Shown here in pieces: positions 7,575 to 15,548 of a stretch of 64,000 nt of DNA. The stretch comes from Coprococcus sp. OM04-5BH (GTDB taxonomy: Bacteria; Bacillota; Clostridia; Lachnospirales; Lachnospiraceae). Each line of letters starts with the position of its first letter. Position 1 is the stretch's first letter. The notes under the pieces were generated by a model. It was not told the DNA's origin, searched no databases, and was given only the letters and a program-made list of their open reading frames with translations. The position numbers were made by a program, and so were the translations under genes. The DNA lies in contig NZ_QULM01000001.1 in assembly GCF_003482105.1 (NCBI RefSeq), positions 124,001-188,000 on the forward strand, in the 5' to 3' direction.

Positions 7575-9061
7575 TATTCCAGTCCTCCCTCCGCAAGCTT
7601 CACAGCGTCTACCACTGCCCTTGCCTTATTTACACATTCCTCAGCTTCCTTTGCAGGATTTGAGTCGCTGACGATACCTGCTCCGGATCTTATGCAGATA
7701 CTGCCGTTCTTCTTATATACAAGTCTTATGGCGATACACACGTCAAGATTTCCCGCAAAATCAATGTAGCCTATGGCTCCACCGTATATGCCTCGCTTGC
7801 TCTGCTCAAGTTCCTCTATTATCTCGCAGGCACGGAACTTAGGTGCACCTGACAGAGTGCCGGCAGGAAGTATTGCGTCAACTGCGTCAATGCAATCCAT
7901 ATCATCACGGATCTCCCCCACAACTGTTGAACCTATGTGCATTACATGGGAGTATCTCTCTATCTCCATATACTTCTCCACATGGACCGAACCGATCTTG
8001 CTTATCTTTCCTATATCATTTCTTCCCAGATCCACCAGCATGTTGTGCTCAGCCAGCTCCTTCTCATCTGCAAGAAGCTCCTTTTCTGTGGCAATGTCAG
8101 CCTCAGGGGTCTTGCCTCTTGGTCTGGTTCCCGCCAGCGGAAATGTACTTATGCTGCCCTTGTCAAGCTTCGCAAGGGTCTCCGGCGAAGCTCCGGCGAT
8201 CTCAATGTCATCACTGGAGAAATAAAACATGTATGGGGATGGATTTGTAGTCCTTAAAACCCTGTATGTGTCGAACAGACTACCCTCAGCCTCGGCTCTC
8301 ATGGGATTGGACAGTACCACCTGGAATATGTCTCCCTCATGGATATAGTCCTTCGCCTTTTCCACCATGCCCATATACTGTTCCCTGGAGAACTGCGGCT
8401 TGATCTCCGTCTTAAGCTTAAGGGGCTGAAACTCCTTCTTCTTACCATTTTTTATAAGCTCCGCAAGTCTCTTTAATCTGTCCTCTGCCTTCACATATGA
8501 GTTGTCAATGTCCTCTGCCTTCACCCCTGTGATCAGGTATATCTTCTGTTTAAAATTGTCAAACGCAATGACGTCGTTAAACAGCATAAGATCCATGTCC
8601 TTAAAGTCGCCCTCGCCATGGTCGGCAAGCTTTAACTTCGGCTCGCTGTACTTTATGTAATCGTATGAGAAATATCCCACAAGACCACCTGTAAATGTAG
8701 GCATTCCCGGAACCACCGCTGTCTTGTGCCCGACGATTATCTTTCTTAATACATTTCCCGGATGGGAGGTCCTCTCACTGCTTATGACCTTGCTGCTTCC
8801 GTCAACTGTCTCCTTCACGGTTACGATTCCGTTGTTGCAGGTCACCTCAAGGATCGGGTCATATCCAAGGAATGTATAGCGTCCCCAGTTCTCACTCTGT
8901 CCCGCACTCTCAAGAAGATAGCACTGGCGGCTTACCTCCCTGAGTCTTCTGGTGACTTCTATGGGAGTGTATCTGTCGGACAACATTTCTATACATACCG
9001 GTATTCTTCTGTAGTCCCCATTTTCTGCAATTTCCTTTACTGTCTTAAGTTCAGGATACAT
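7574..9061 (-). CDS. trpE: Anthranilate synthase component I
   Basis: TrpE converts chorismate and ammonia to anthranilate, the first step of tryptophan synthesis. The 495-residue protein carries the N-terminal allosteric region with LLESAGQSENWGRYTFLG near residue 49. Its chorismate-binding C-terminal domain includes FQVVLSNPM, TFPLAGTRPRGKT and LPAGTLSGAPKFRA. The LLESA segment is where tryptophan binds for feedback inhibition in studied enzymes, so feedback control is likely kept. The start overlaps the end of trpA by 11 bases, and trpG follows with a 1-base overlap. Confidence 0.96.
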   Translation of the reverse strand: MYPELKTVKEIAENGDYRRIPVCIEMLSDRYTPIEVTRRLREVSRQCYLLESAGQSENWGRYTFLGYDPILEVTCNNGIVTVKETVDGSSKVISSERTSHPGNVLRKIIVGHKTAVVPGMPTFTGGLVGYFSYDYIKYSEPKLKLADHGEGDFKDMDLMLFNDVIAFDNFKQKIYLITGVKAEDIDNSYVKAEDRLKRLAELIKNGKKKEFQPLKLKTEIKPQFSREQYMGMVEKAKDYIHEGDIFQVVLSNPMRAEAEGSLFDTYRVLRTTNPSPYMFYFSSDDIEIAGASPETLAKLDKGSISTFPLAGTRPRGKTPEADIATEKELLADEKELAEHNMLVDLGRNDIGKISKIGSVHVEKYMEIERYSHVMHIGSTVVGEIRDDMDCIDAVDAILPAGTLSGAPKFRACEIIEELEQSKRGIYGGAIGYIDFAGNLDVCIAIRLVYKKNGSICIRSGAGIVSDSNPAKEAEECVNKARAVVDAVKLAEGGLE

Positions 9062-9827
9062 GACATGCCTCCTTCATACTCTTCACATACTCACCCACAT
9101 ACTTTGATGCTTCCTTGCCGTATTTCTCAAGGAGCTTGACTATGGCTGATCCAACGATAACGCCGTCTGCCTCTGCTGCCATAACCTTTGCCTGCTCAGG
9201 TGTTGAGATACCGAAGCCTATGGCACATGGCACGTCGGTATTTGCCCTGATTATATCAACAATTGAATTTATATCTGTCTTTATCTCACTTCTCACACCT
9301 GTAACACCAAGACTTGACACAATGTAGATAAATCCCTTCGCCTCTGCCGCGATCATGGCGATCCTGTCTCCTGATGTAGGGGCTACCATTGAGATAAGAT
9401 CTACGCCATATTTCTCACAGACGTCGAGGAACTCTCCCTTCTCCTCATAAGGGATGTCCGGAAGGATAAGTCCGTCTATGCCGATCTCCTTACAGATTGA
9501 GATGAATTTCTCTGCACCGTAGGAGAATATTACATTTGCATAGGTCATGAATACCATGGGTATGGTTACTTCTTTTCTTAAGTCCTTAACCATTGCAAAT
9601 ACATCATCGGTTGTAACTCCGTTACTCAACGCTCTGATATTTGCCTCCTGGATAACAGGGCCTTCTGCCGTAGGATCTGAAAATGGTATTCCAAGCTCGA
9701 TAAGGTCGGCACCATTTGCAGCCATCTCCTTTACAACAAGCTTGGTGGTGTCAAGATCCGGATCACCACAGGTAATAAAAGGTATAAATGCTTTTCCGTT
9801 CTTAAATGCTTCTGCTATCTTACTCAT
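9051..9827 (-). CDS. trpA: Tryptophan synthase alpha chain
   Basis: TrpA cleaves indole-3-glycerol phosphate to indole and glyceraldehyde 3-phosphate, passing indole to TrpB. The 258-residue TIM barrel shows FITCGDPD, the catalytic glutamate in [16 protein letters not shown] (near residue 46), the aspartate in [11 protein letters not shown] and the phosphate loop [10 protein letters not shown] set the start at ATG 9827, behind GGAGAG. An upstream in-frame start at 9863 would lie wholly inside trpB. The gene overlaps the end of trpB by 8 bases and trpE by 11, which implies tight translational coupling. Confidence 0.95.
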   Translation of the reverse strand: MSKIAEAFKNGKAFIPFITCGDPDLDTTKLVVKEMAANGADLIELGIPFSDPTAEGPVIQEANIRALSNGVTTDDVFAMVKDLRKEVTIPMVFMTYANVIFSYGAEKFISICKEIGIDGLILPDIPYEEKGEFLDVCEKYGVDLISMVAPTSGDRIAMIAAEAKGFIYIVSSLGVTGVRSEIKTDINSIVDIIRANTDVPCAIGFGISTPEQAKVMAAEADGVIVGSAIVKLLEKYGKEASKYVGEYVKSMKEACHVS

Positions 9828-11010
9828 AAATGTTCTCTCCTCTGTATCTGGCGATAGCTGCACAATCCTTATCGCCTCTGCCTGATATTGTAACTACTAT
9901 TATCTGATCCTTGTCCATGGTCGGTGCCAGCTTTCTGGCGTATGCAACGGCGTGGGCAGACTCTATTGCAGGGATTATTCCCTCAGTCTTTGCAAGGTAC
10001 TCAAATGCCTCAACTGCCTCGTCGTCTGTGATCGGCACATATTCTGCACGGCCTATGTCGTGAAGGTATGCATGCTCCGGTCCCACACCCGGATAGTCAA
10101 GTCCGGCTGAGATTGAATATACTGGTGCGATCTGCCCGTATTTATCCTGACAGAAGTAAGACTTCATGCCGTGGAATATTCCCAGGCTTCCTGTATTTAC
10201 TGTAGCCGCTGTTTCAAATGTATCTATTCCTCTTCCGGCAGCCTCACAGCCTATGAGCTTGACGCCCTCGTCCTCAATGAAATTGTAGAAAGAACCAATG
10301 GCATTTGAACCGCCTCCCACACATGCGATAACTGCATCAGGAAGTCTTCCCTCCTTCTCCATGATCTGCTCCTTGATCTCCTTTGAGATAACTGCCTGGA
10401 AATCACGGACGATGGTTGGGAAAGGATGTGGTCCCATTACTGAGCCCAGGCAATAGTGAGTATCACTGATCCTTGAGGTCCACTCCCTCATTGCCTCTGA
10501 TACGGCATCCTTAAGAGTTGCGGTTCCGCTCTTAACAGGGACTACATCTGCTCCGAGAAGCTTCATACGGTACACGTTAAGTGCCTGTCTCTTGGTATCC
10601 TCTTCGCCCATATATACTACACATTCCATTCCCATAAGGGCGGCTGCTGTAGCTGTGGCAACTCCGTGCTGTCCTGCACCGGTCTCGGCGATAAGCCTTG
10701 TCTTGCCCATCTTCTTGGCAAGCAGTGCCTGTCCAAGTACGTTATTTATCTTGTGGGCTCCCGTGTGGTTCAGGTCTTCTCTCTTTAAGTAGACCTTTGC
10801 TCCACCCAGATCCTTTGTCATCTTTTCTGCGTAATATAATCTTGAAGGTCTTCCTGCATATTCATTTAAAAGCTCTGTAAGCTCTCTGTTAAATTCCGGA
10901 TCATTTTTGTAATGATCATATGCCTCCTCCAGCTCTATAACTGCATTCATAAGTGTTTCCGGAATGTACTGTCCACCATGAATACCAAATCTTCCTTTTG
11001 TATTTGTCAT
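9820..11010 (-). CDS. trpB: Tryptophan synthase beta chain
   Basis: TrpB is the PLP enzyme that joins indole and serine into tryptophan in an alpha2-beta2 complex with TrpA. The 396-residue protein shows the PLP lysine in [11 protein letters not shown] (near residue 87), the [10 protein letters not shown] loop, and the glycine-rich phosphate cup [10 protein letters not shown] near residue 231. It is the TrpB1 type, which partners a TrpA. A strong GGAAGGAG site precedes the ATG. It follows trpF across a 232-base gap that holds a palindromic repeat element. Confidence 0.96.
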   Translation of the reverse strand: MTNTKGRFGIHGGQYIPETLMNAVIELEEAYDHYKNDPEFNRELTELLNEYAGRPSRLYYAEKMTKDLGGAKVYLKREDLNHTGAHKINNVLGQALLAKKMGKTRLIAETGAGQHGVATATAAALMGMECVVYMGEEDTKRQALNVYRMKLLGADVVPVKSGTATLKDAVSEAMREWTSRISDTHYCLGSVMGPHPFPTIVRDFQAVISKEIKEQIMEKEGRLPDAVIACVGGGSNAIGSFYNFIEDEGVKLIGCEAAGRGIDTFETAATVNTGSLGIFHGMKSYFCQDKYGQIAPVYSISAGLDYPGVGPEHAYLHDIGRAEYVPITDDEAVEAFEYLAKTEGIIPAIESAHAVAYARKLAPTMDKDQIIVVTISGRGDKDCAAIARYRGENIYE

Positions 11011-11060
11011 CTTTATGTCTCCTTCCTATTGAGATTGATTTTTTTTTTGCTTTTTTATTA

Positions 11061-11236
11061 CTCATATATACATATAATCAGTCCTGCTTATTTTTCTATT
11101 CGGTTCGACCTGCTTATTAACCGGCAGTCGCCCAAACTCGTCCTTACGGACTTCAAACATGGGCTTTGTGCCGGTAGCAAGGTCAAACCTCATTACGAAA
11201 AATTTCGCCATGGACTGTTTTATATGTATATATGAG
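11061..11236. repeat. Palindromic repeat family 1, copy A (inside the trp operon)
   Basis: This 176-bp element can fold almost end to end. The outer arms are CTCATATATACATATAA (11061-11077) and its near-perfect complement ending at 11236. Inside are the conserved blocks CGGTTCGACC, ACCGGCAGTCGCCCA, TGGGCTTTGTGCCGGT and GGTCAAACC, which pair in nested fashion. The tip is a small hairpin, GTCC-TTAC-GGAC. The same inner blocks recur at 41879-42097 and 61247-62301. Here it lies between trpF and trpB, so it would be part of the trp mRNA. Confidence 0.88.
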
Positions 11237-11242
11237 CTTCCA

Positions 11243-11935
11243 CTAAAGCGCCCTTGTGCTTTTTACGAAAGCTGACATCTTATCCGGGTCTTTGTGTCCA
11301 TCTGTTTCGATTCCTGAGCTTACGTCCACTGCAAATGGCTGAACTGTCTCAACCGCTTTTTCTATATTCTCCGGAGTCAGTCCTCCTGCCAGAAAGAATT
11401 CTCTCTTAATACCTTTTATGAGCTGCCAGTTAAAGGTTGCTCCCTCGCCCTTTCCCGGATCGAACATTATATAATCTGCAGAGCTTTTTACTGCTTCTGT
11501 AATTACATCATCTGTTGATTTTTCAGATGTCTCAGTGATCGCATTGCCTGTAGGCTTTTCAGGCGTCTCAATGTTCGCATTGCCTGCCAGGTTTATGTTC
11601 TCGCCGGTCTTCTTCATCTTAAATGCCTTTATTACTGTGAGCCCTGCATCGTGAAGCTTCTTTATATATTCCTCATTTTCATTTCCATGAAGCTGTGCTA
11701 TGTCTATGATGCCCACATTATAATAGCTTATTACCTGTTCAGCCGGAGCATTGACAAATACTCCTACAGTCTTTATCTCCGAATCTAGTTTTCCCTTTAG
11801 CCTTGCTGCCTGTATTGCACTGACATTCCTGCTGCTTCTGTCCCAGAAAATGAAGCCTATGTATTCCGGCTTTAGTTTATTTGCAATTTCTATATCCTGA
11901 ATCCTTGTCAGGCCACATAGCTTTATTCTCGTCAT
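11243..11935 (-). CDS. trpF: Phosphoribosylanthranilate isomerase
   Basis: TrpF converts N-(5-phosphoribosyl)anthranilate to CdRP. The 230-residue barrel begins MTRIKLCGLTRIQDIE with the catalytic cysteine at residue 7. It has QLHGNENEEYI in the middle, the acidic catalytic region YIMFDPGKGEGATFNW, and the phosphate-binding LAGGLTPENIEKA and VDVSSGIETDG at the end. I start it at 11935 behind AGGAGG; the frame is open further up but only to a TTG in trpC's trailing spacer. Between KAFKMKKT and ADYIMFD there is an extra segment of about 36 residues made of three degenerate 12-residue units (11477-11584), which other TrpF proteins lack. Confidence 0.95.
   Translation of the reverse strand: MTRIKLCGLTRIQDIEIANKLKPEYIGFIFWDRSSRNVSAIQAARLKGKLDSEIKTVGVFVNAPAEQVISYYNVGIIDIAQLHGNENEEYIKKLHDAGLTVIKAFKMKKTGENINLAGNANIETPEKPTGNAITETSEKSTDDVITEAVKSSADYIMFDPGKGEGATFNWQLIKGIKREFFLAGGLTPENIEKAVETVQPFAVDVSSGIETDGHKDPDKMSAFVKSTRAL
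11477..11584 (-). repeat. Three-unit 36-bp tandem repeat inside trpF
   Basis: Reading the coding strand, units at 11584-11549, 11548-11513 and 11512-11477 encode GNANIETPEKPT, GNAITETSEKST and DDVITEAVKSSA. The first two are clearly duplicates and the third is diverged. The expansion is in frame and leaves the catalytic residues on both sides intact. Confidence 0.8.
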
Positions 11936-12017
11936 GAAACCTCCTGTATCTTTAGCTTTGCGCCAGGCTTTCTCGTCAATGCCCGGAAGCAATGTCTCTA
12001 ATTTTTATGTTTTTCTG

Positions 12018-12794
12018 TCAGACTTTCAATTCATCAAGCTTTTGTTTCTTGTCGTCAGCTCTCATAAGTGTTTCACCTATCAATACAGCATTTACCCCGG
12101 CGGCTCTCAACGCTCTTATATCCTCTGCCGTCTTCACTCCGCTCTCTGCCACAAATATCACATTCCCCGGCACCAGTGCCCGAAGCCTTCTGCTGTTTCC
12201 GGTGTCAACCGAGAAGTCCTTGAGATTACGGTTATTTACCCCGATGATCCTTGCACCTGCATTTACCGCCATGGCGATCTCTGCCTCGTCGTGAGCCTCC
12301 ACCAAGGCACTTATGCCAAGCCCGTCACATATGCCTATGTATTTCTTTATCTGCGCCTCTGTAAGTATGGAACAAATTAGCAGCACCGCCGAGGCACCAA
12401 GAAGCTTCGCCTCATATATCATGTACTCGTTTACTGTGAAATCCTTTCTGATACATGGGATACTTACCCTTTCGGTGATCTCCTTCAGATACTCATTCTT
12501 TCCAAGGAACCACTTAGGCTCCGTGAGGACTGATATGCAGTCGGCACCTGCCTTTTCGTACTCCTCCGCAATCTCTGCATAAGGGAAATCCTCTGCGATG
12601 ACCCCCTTTGAAGGTGACGCCTTTTTACATTCGCAAATGAACGAAAGCTCCTTTCCGGAAAGTGCATTTTCAAATTCAAATTTTCCCTTAGGCATATCCT
12701 CTGCCATTTTTTTGATGTCAGAAAGACTTATCTGCTTTTCTGCCTGCTCTACTCTGTATGTGGCATATGCTGCCAGTTCTGCAAGAATTGACAT
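12018..12794 (-). CDS. trpC: Indole-3-glycerol phosphate synthase
   Basis: TrpC closes the indole ring of CdRP to give indole-3-glycerol phosphate. The 258-residue barrel contains ICECKKASPSKGVI (catalytic Glu/Lys region near residue 53), VLTEPKWFLG, CIRKDFTVNEYMIYEAK with the catalytic lysine, and VNNRNLKDFSVD and AESGVKTAEDI near the phosphate site. The ATG follows a strong AAGGAG site. It sits 38 bases after trpD and 82 bases before trpF. Confidence 0.96.
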   Translation of the reverse strand: MSILAELAAYATYRVEQAEKQISLSDIKKMAEDMPKGKFEFENALSGKELSFICECKKASPSKGVIAEDFPYAEIAEEYEKAGADCISVLTEPKWFLGKNEYLKEITERVSIPCIRKDFTVNEYMIYEAKLLGASAVLLICSILTEAQIKKYIGICDGLGISALVEAHDEAEIAMAVNAGARIIGVNNRNLKDFSVDTGNSRRLRALVPGNVIFVAESGVKTAEDIRALRAAGVNAVLIGETLMRADDKKQKLDELKV

Positions 12795-12832
12795 TTATAT
12801 CTCCTTCTCGTAAATCTATATATCTGCAAATA

Positions 12833-13849
12833 TTATCTGTTGCTTACTTCGATGAATTTATCAAGGGTCTCGGTAGCCTTGCCTGAGTCGATGATCTCTG
12901 CCGCAAGCTCTATACCTGCCTTGAAGCTGTCTGCCTTTCCCCCGATATAGAGGGCTGCTCCGGCATTCATGAGAACTGCATTTCTCTTTGGACCCTTCTC
13001 ACCCTTAAGGATATTTCTTGTGATCTCTGCATTTTCTTCAGGAGTGCCACCCTTAAGCTCGTCCTTTGTACACTTCTCAAATCCAAAGTCCTCAGGATTG
13101 ATGATGTATGTCTTGAACCATCCGTCCTTGAACTCGCAGATCTTGGTTGGTGCACTCATGGAGATCTCATCCAGCTTGTCCATTCCATATACCACCATTC
13201 CACGCTCAACGCCGAGATTTATAAGAACCTGTGCCAACGGCTCTACAAGGTACTCGTCATATACGCCAAGTAACTGCATTTTAGGGTTTCCCGGATTGGT
13301 AAGAGGTCCAAGGATGTTAAATACTGTTCTGAAACCAAGCTCTTTTCTTATTGCTCCCACATACTTCATTGATGTGTGATATTTCTGTGCGAAGAAGAAG
13401 CACATGCCTGCTTCCTTGAGAAGCTCTACACACTTTTCAGGCTCCTGATTTATATTTACCCCAAGTGCTTCAAGACAATCCGCTGTACCACAGAGGGATG
13501 AAGCTGCTCTGTTTCCGTGCTTTGCAACCTTCATTCCGCCGGCTGCTGCAACAAGAGCTGCTGTTGTGGAAATGTTAAAGCTCTGGGCATTGTCTCCGCC
13601 TGTTCCTACGATTTCAAATATATCCATTCCTGTGTCAACCTTTGTGGCGTGATCTCTCATGGCTGCCGCACAGCCTGCGATCTCGTCTGTTGTCTCTGCC
13701 TTTGCACTCTTGGTTGAAAGTGCTGCAAGGAATGCTGCATTCTGGGTTGGTGTTGTCTCACCACTCATTATTTCGTTCATTACTTCATACGCTTCCCGGT
13801 ATGAGAGGTCCTCTTTGTTTACAATTTTTACGATAGCTTCTTTGATCAT
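12833..13849 (-). CDS. trpD: Anthranilate phosphoribosyltransferase
   Basis: TrpD attaches phosphoribose from PRPP to anthranilate. The 338-residue protein shows the conserved [16 protein letters not shown] motif (PRPP pyrophosphate loop, near residue 80), [23 protein letters not shown] with the KHGN and SAD-like regions, and [13 protein letters not shown]. It is the first structural gene after the Trp T-box leader, with an AAAGGAG site. The gene order D-C-F-B-A-E-G differs from the common E-G-D-C-F-B-A order. Confidence 0.96.
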   Translation of the reverse strand: MIKEAIVKIVNKEDLSYREAYEVMNEIMSGETTPTQNAAFLAALSTKSAKAETTDEIAGCAAAMRDHATKVDTGMDIFEIVGTGGDNAQSFNISTTAALVAAAGGMKVAKHGNRAASSLCGTADCLEALGVNINQEPEKCVELLKEAGMCFFFAQKYHTSMKYVGAIRKELGFRTVFNILGPLTNPGNPKMQLLGVYDEYLVEPLAQVLINLGVERGMVVYGMDKLDEISMSAPTKICEFKDGWFKTYIINPEDFGFEKCTKDELKGGTPEENAEITRNILKGEKGPKRNAVLMNAGAALYIGGKADSFKAGIELAAEIIDSGKATETLDKFIEVSNR

Positions 13850-13950
13850 GGTTTTTCTCCTTTCATTGAATACCTGTCCATCTGCACTTCTATATGGTAT
13901 TAGCTGATTGTCTGTCAGGAGGTGTTTTCATGACTATTTTAATTATTTGC

Positions 13951-13992
13951 ATTAAAAAAGTCCCTGACAGATATTAAATATCTATCAAGGAC
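13951..13992 (-). terminator. Attenuator terminator of the trp T-box
   Basis: On the minus strand a hairpin of GTCCTTGATAGATAT with ATATCTGTCAGGGAC is followed by CTTTTTTAAT. It is the regulated terminator of the leader. Confidence 0.9.
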
Positions 13993-14236
13993 GAATATAC
14001 TTTATTATCCGCGGTGCCACCCTGAATTCATGGAAACGACCCATGCTCTTAGCTGAATACCTTCATATTCACGACAACTTACGTATGCCACACGTCACAG
14101 AATACTCTGCATAGCTCAAATGCATTTGACTGTGCCCTCAGGAGTCCATTCCCATCCTACTATTCTACTGCATCTCACCACCGCAGCTCTCTGGAAGACA
14201 TCGTAAAGAGGTACTCCTCTCCTTCATCGGTTTATA
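13993..14236 (-). promoter_or_regulatory. Tryptophan T-box leader of the trp operon
   Basis: On the minus strand the leader shows stem I with CAGAGAGCTGCGGTGGTGAGA, the specifier strand GGAA-TGG-ACTCCTGAG (UGG, tryptophan, at 14148-14146) and the T-box core AGGGTGGCACCGCGG. The bulge UGGC pairs with the G discriminator of bacterial tRNA-Trp. Uncharged tRNA-Trp would stabilise the antiterminator and allow trp transcription. The last part of stem I lies close to the promoter at 14264-14291. Confidence 0.96.
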
Positions 14237-14263
14237 GCTTTATTAAATTTTCTTTTTTGTTAC

Positions 14264-14291
14264 ATTATAAAACATAAACTGTGAATGTCAA
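14264..14291 (-). promoter_or_regulatory. Promoter of the trp operon
   Basis: On the minus strand TTGACA (14291-14286) and TATAAT (14269-14264) are separated by 16 bases, both boxes being perfect consensus. Transcription would start near 14257, directly before the T-box. The bases 14300-14465 upstream show no gene or clear structure. Confidence 0.9.
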
Positions 14292-14469
14292 TACCTTATC
14301 ATTGTACTATTTTCAACAAATAACCATGCGATCAATGCAAATGCTCCACCCCTCCGTCAATCGTCATTTGTCTATTTCAGTGGACTTCCATTAATCATTA
14401 AAACTTTCATTTTTCACCGCTTTTCATGAATATTAATCCATTTAAAGTTTACATTTTATACAACGCCTC

Positions 14470-14498
14470 TTGTGTTCCGAACATATGTTTGATATAAT
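14470..14498 (+). promoter_or_regulatory. Promoter of the small membrane-peptide transcript
   Basis: A weak -35 (TTGTGT, 14470-14475) is followed after 17 bases by TATAAT (14493-14498). A TG at 14490-14491 makes it an extended -10. The predicted first base is G14505, exactly the start of the GGTGCTACC arm that pairs with the 3' end of the transcript. Confidence 0.7.
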
Positions 14499-14504
14499 GA
14501 ATAT

Positions 14505-14788
14505 GGTGCTACCCTATTCGGTAGGCGGTTAGTTCTTCTCCACAGGAGTTATAGCCTGTGTTTACATAGAAATCCTTCCAGGAAATCTATATGAGGAGGT
14601 TCGTGCTTATGCTTACAGCGGAGCTTTTTATAGCCATTATCAGCTTATGTATTACCTGCTTTGCTCTTGGTTATACCGTTGGTTCTAAGAGCAATGATAA
14701 GACGAAAAAATAACCGCCCTAGTCCTGGTAAACTGTAGGCGGTCATTTTGATCAAATATTTCAGGGCTAACCGTCTATCGGTAGCACC
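14505..14788 (+). ncRNA. Structured transcript enclosing the small peptide gene (5'-3' closing stem)
   Basis: The predicted 5' end GGTGCTACC (14505-14513) is the exact complement of GGTAGCACC (14780-14788). CGGTTAG (14526-14532) likewise pairs with CTAACCG (14767-14773). Between them lies the peptide gene 14609-14713, preceded by a hairpin of ATAGA-TCCT-AGGA-TCTAT (about 14567-14591) just before its ribosome site. A long-range pairing of mRNA ends that holds the ribosome site closed is typical of type I toxin mRNAs. Confidence 0.65.
14609..14713 (+). CDS. 34-residue single-span membrane peptide, candidate type I toxin
   Basis: The reading frame begins at ATG 14609 with GAGGAGG 9 bases upstream and ends at TAA 14711-14713. 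The peptide starts MLTAELFIAIISLCITCFAL and continues GYTVGSKSNDKTKK: one hydrophobic helix followed by a basic tail. That is the usual shape of small membrane toxins and of some regulatory membrane peptides. A second in-frame ATG at 14591 is less likely because it overlaps the ribosome site. I do not know a named family for it, although similar short peptides are familiar from related genomes. It is on the opposite strand from its neighbours and sits inside a self-complementary transcript with a convergent antisense RNA. Confidence 0.68.
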   Translation: MLTAELFIAIISLCITCFALGYTVGSKSNDKTKK

Positions 14789-14797
14789 TTCTTTTAA
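14703..14797 (-). ncRNA. Candidate antisense RNA (antitoxin) against the peptide mRNA
   Basis: A minus-strand promoter at 14801-14829 would start an RNA near 14795 running into the 3' part of the peptide gene. It would end at an intrinsic terminator (ACCGCC-tac-AGT loop ACT-GGGCGGT followed by TATTTTTT). The RNA of about 90 bases would be fully complementary to the 3' untranslated region and the last codons of the peptide mRNA. This is the arrangement of TxpA/RatA and BsrG/SR4 in Bacillus subtilis. Confidence 0.58.
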
Positions 14798-14800
14798 ATT

Positions 14801-14829
14801 ATAGTATCATTTAACAACCTTTATGTCAA
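14801..14829 (-). promoter_or_regulatory. Promoter of the candidate antisense RNA
   Basis: TTGACA (14829-14824) and TACTAT (14806-14801) lie 17 bases apart on the minus strand. The strong -35 compared with the toxin promoter fits an antitoxin that is made in excess. Confidence 0.5.
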
Positions 14830-14844
14830 ACATGCATTCAATTT

Positions 14845-15057
14845 TCATCGCTCGAAATCCTGTGACAATAACTCTAAAGCAATATCTTCACATTCATATC
14901 CCACAATTTTTATTCTATTGATACCTTTTTTCAAGGATACCGTTTTTACAACATAATCATCCACACAATTATCCGAAGTACATTCCATCATTGTGGTAAC
15001 ATGTTCTTTCACGATCAGCCCCTGAACGTCAAAGTTTATATTGCATGAAGTTATCAT
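14845..15057 (-). CDS. Small unrecognised ORF overlapping the GNAT gene end
   Basis: A 70-codon frame from ATG 15057 overlaps the last 29 bases of the GNAT gene and ends at 14845. Its second half (VSLKKGINRIKIVGYECEDIA) looks like real protein, possibly a beta-rich fragment. The ribosome site is poor and the beginning is just the out-of-frame tail of the acetyltransferase. It could be a translationally coupled small gene or the remnant of a larger one. I cannot assign a function. Confidence 0.3.
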   Translation of the reverse strand: MITSCNINFDVQGLIVKEHVTTMMECTSDNCVDDYVVKTVSLKKGINRIKIVGYECEDIALELLSQDFER

Positions 15058-15481
15058 TATGTACAAATCCAAAATCCATATACAATTTAACCCCCATATC
15101 GGACGCTGTAATCTGTATTGTTCCACATCCATAGTCTCTGGCGTCATTTACAACACGGGATAGCAGTTCCTTCGCAATGCCCTTTCTTCTGTATTTTGGA
15201 TTCGTAAACATACTGGATAACAATCCTATCTTTCCACTTGGACATCCAAAATAAGGAGGCTTCTCCACAAATGACATTCCGCTTGTTCCTATAATATCTT
15301 CCCCATCAAGAGCAAGCCAGGATACAAATGTTCCATCAGCCATATGTCTAGTATAGTATCCCTTCAATGCAGGGACCAGATCTATCTCTTCTTTAGCCCC
15401 TTCTTCTCTAAGCTGGTTTATCCTCATGTCAATAAAAGTATCAAGTTCTTTTTCTGTAAGTCTTTTATATTCAATGGTCAT
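15029..15481 (-). CDS. GNAT-family N-acetyltransferase
   Basis: This 150-residue acetyltransferase has the usual order of motifs: an N-terminal helix pair (ELDTFIDMRINQLREEGAK), central strands ending in GLLSSMFTNPKYRRKGIAKE with the acetyl-CoA pyrophosphate loop (R-R-K-G-I-A near residue 98), and the final MDFGFVHND. The LRE-G--- start resembles enzymes acting on small amines or antibiotics, but the substrate cannot be read from sequence. A good AAGGAG site precedes the ATG. It lies 67 bases after the TetR gene. Confidence 0.88.
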   Translation of the reverse strand: MTIEYKRLTEKELDTFIDMRINQLREEGAKEEIDLVPALKGYYTRHMADGTFVSWLALDGEDIIGTSGMSFVEKPPYFGCPSGKIGLLSSMFTNPKYRRKGIAKELLSRVVNDARDYGCGTIQITASDMGVKLYMDFGFVHNDNFMQYKL

Positions 15482-15548
15482 TTATATGGTCTCCTTATAT
15501 AAACCTAAATCGTATTTACAGTATAACATAAATACAGGCACTTGGCTC

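Noticed and set aside
11061..11236. Insertion sequence or MITE with terminal inverted repeats
   Set aside because: The outer arms are not shared between copies and no target duplication is evident, so a classic MITE is not supported. It is listed as a structured repeat instead.
13951..14236. trp leader peptide attenuator
   Set aside because: No short Trp-rich reading frame is present; the T-box landmarks account for the leader.
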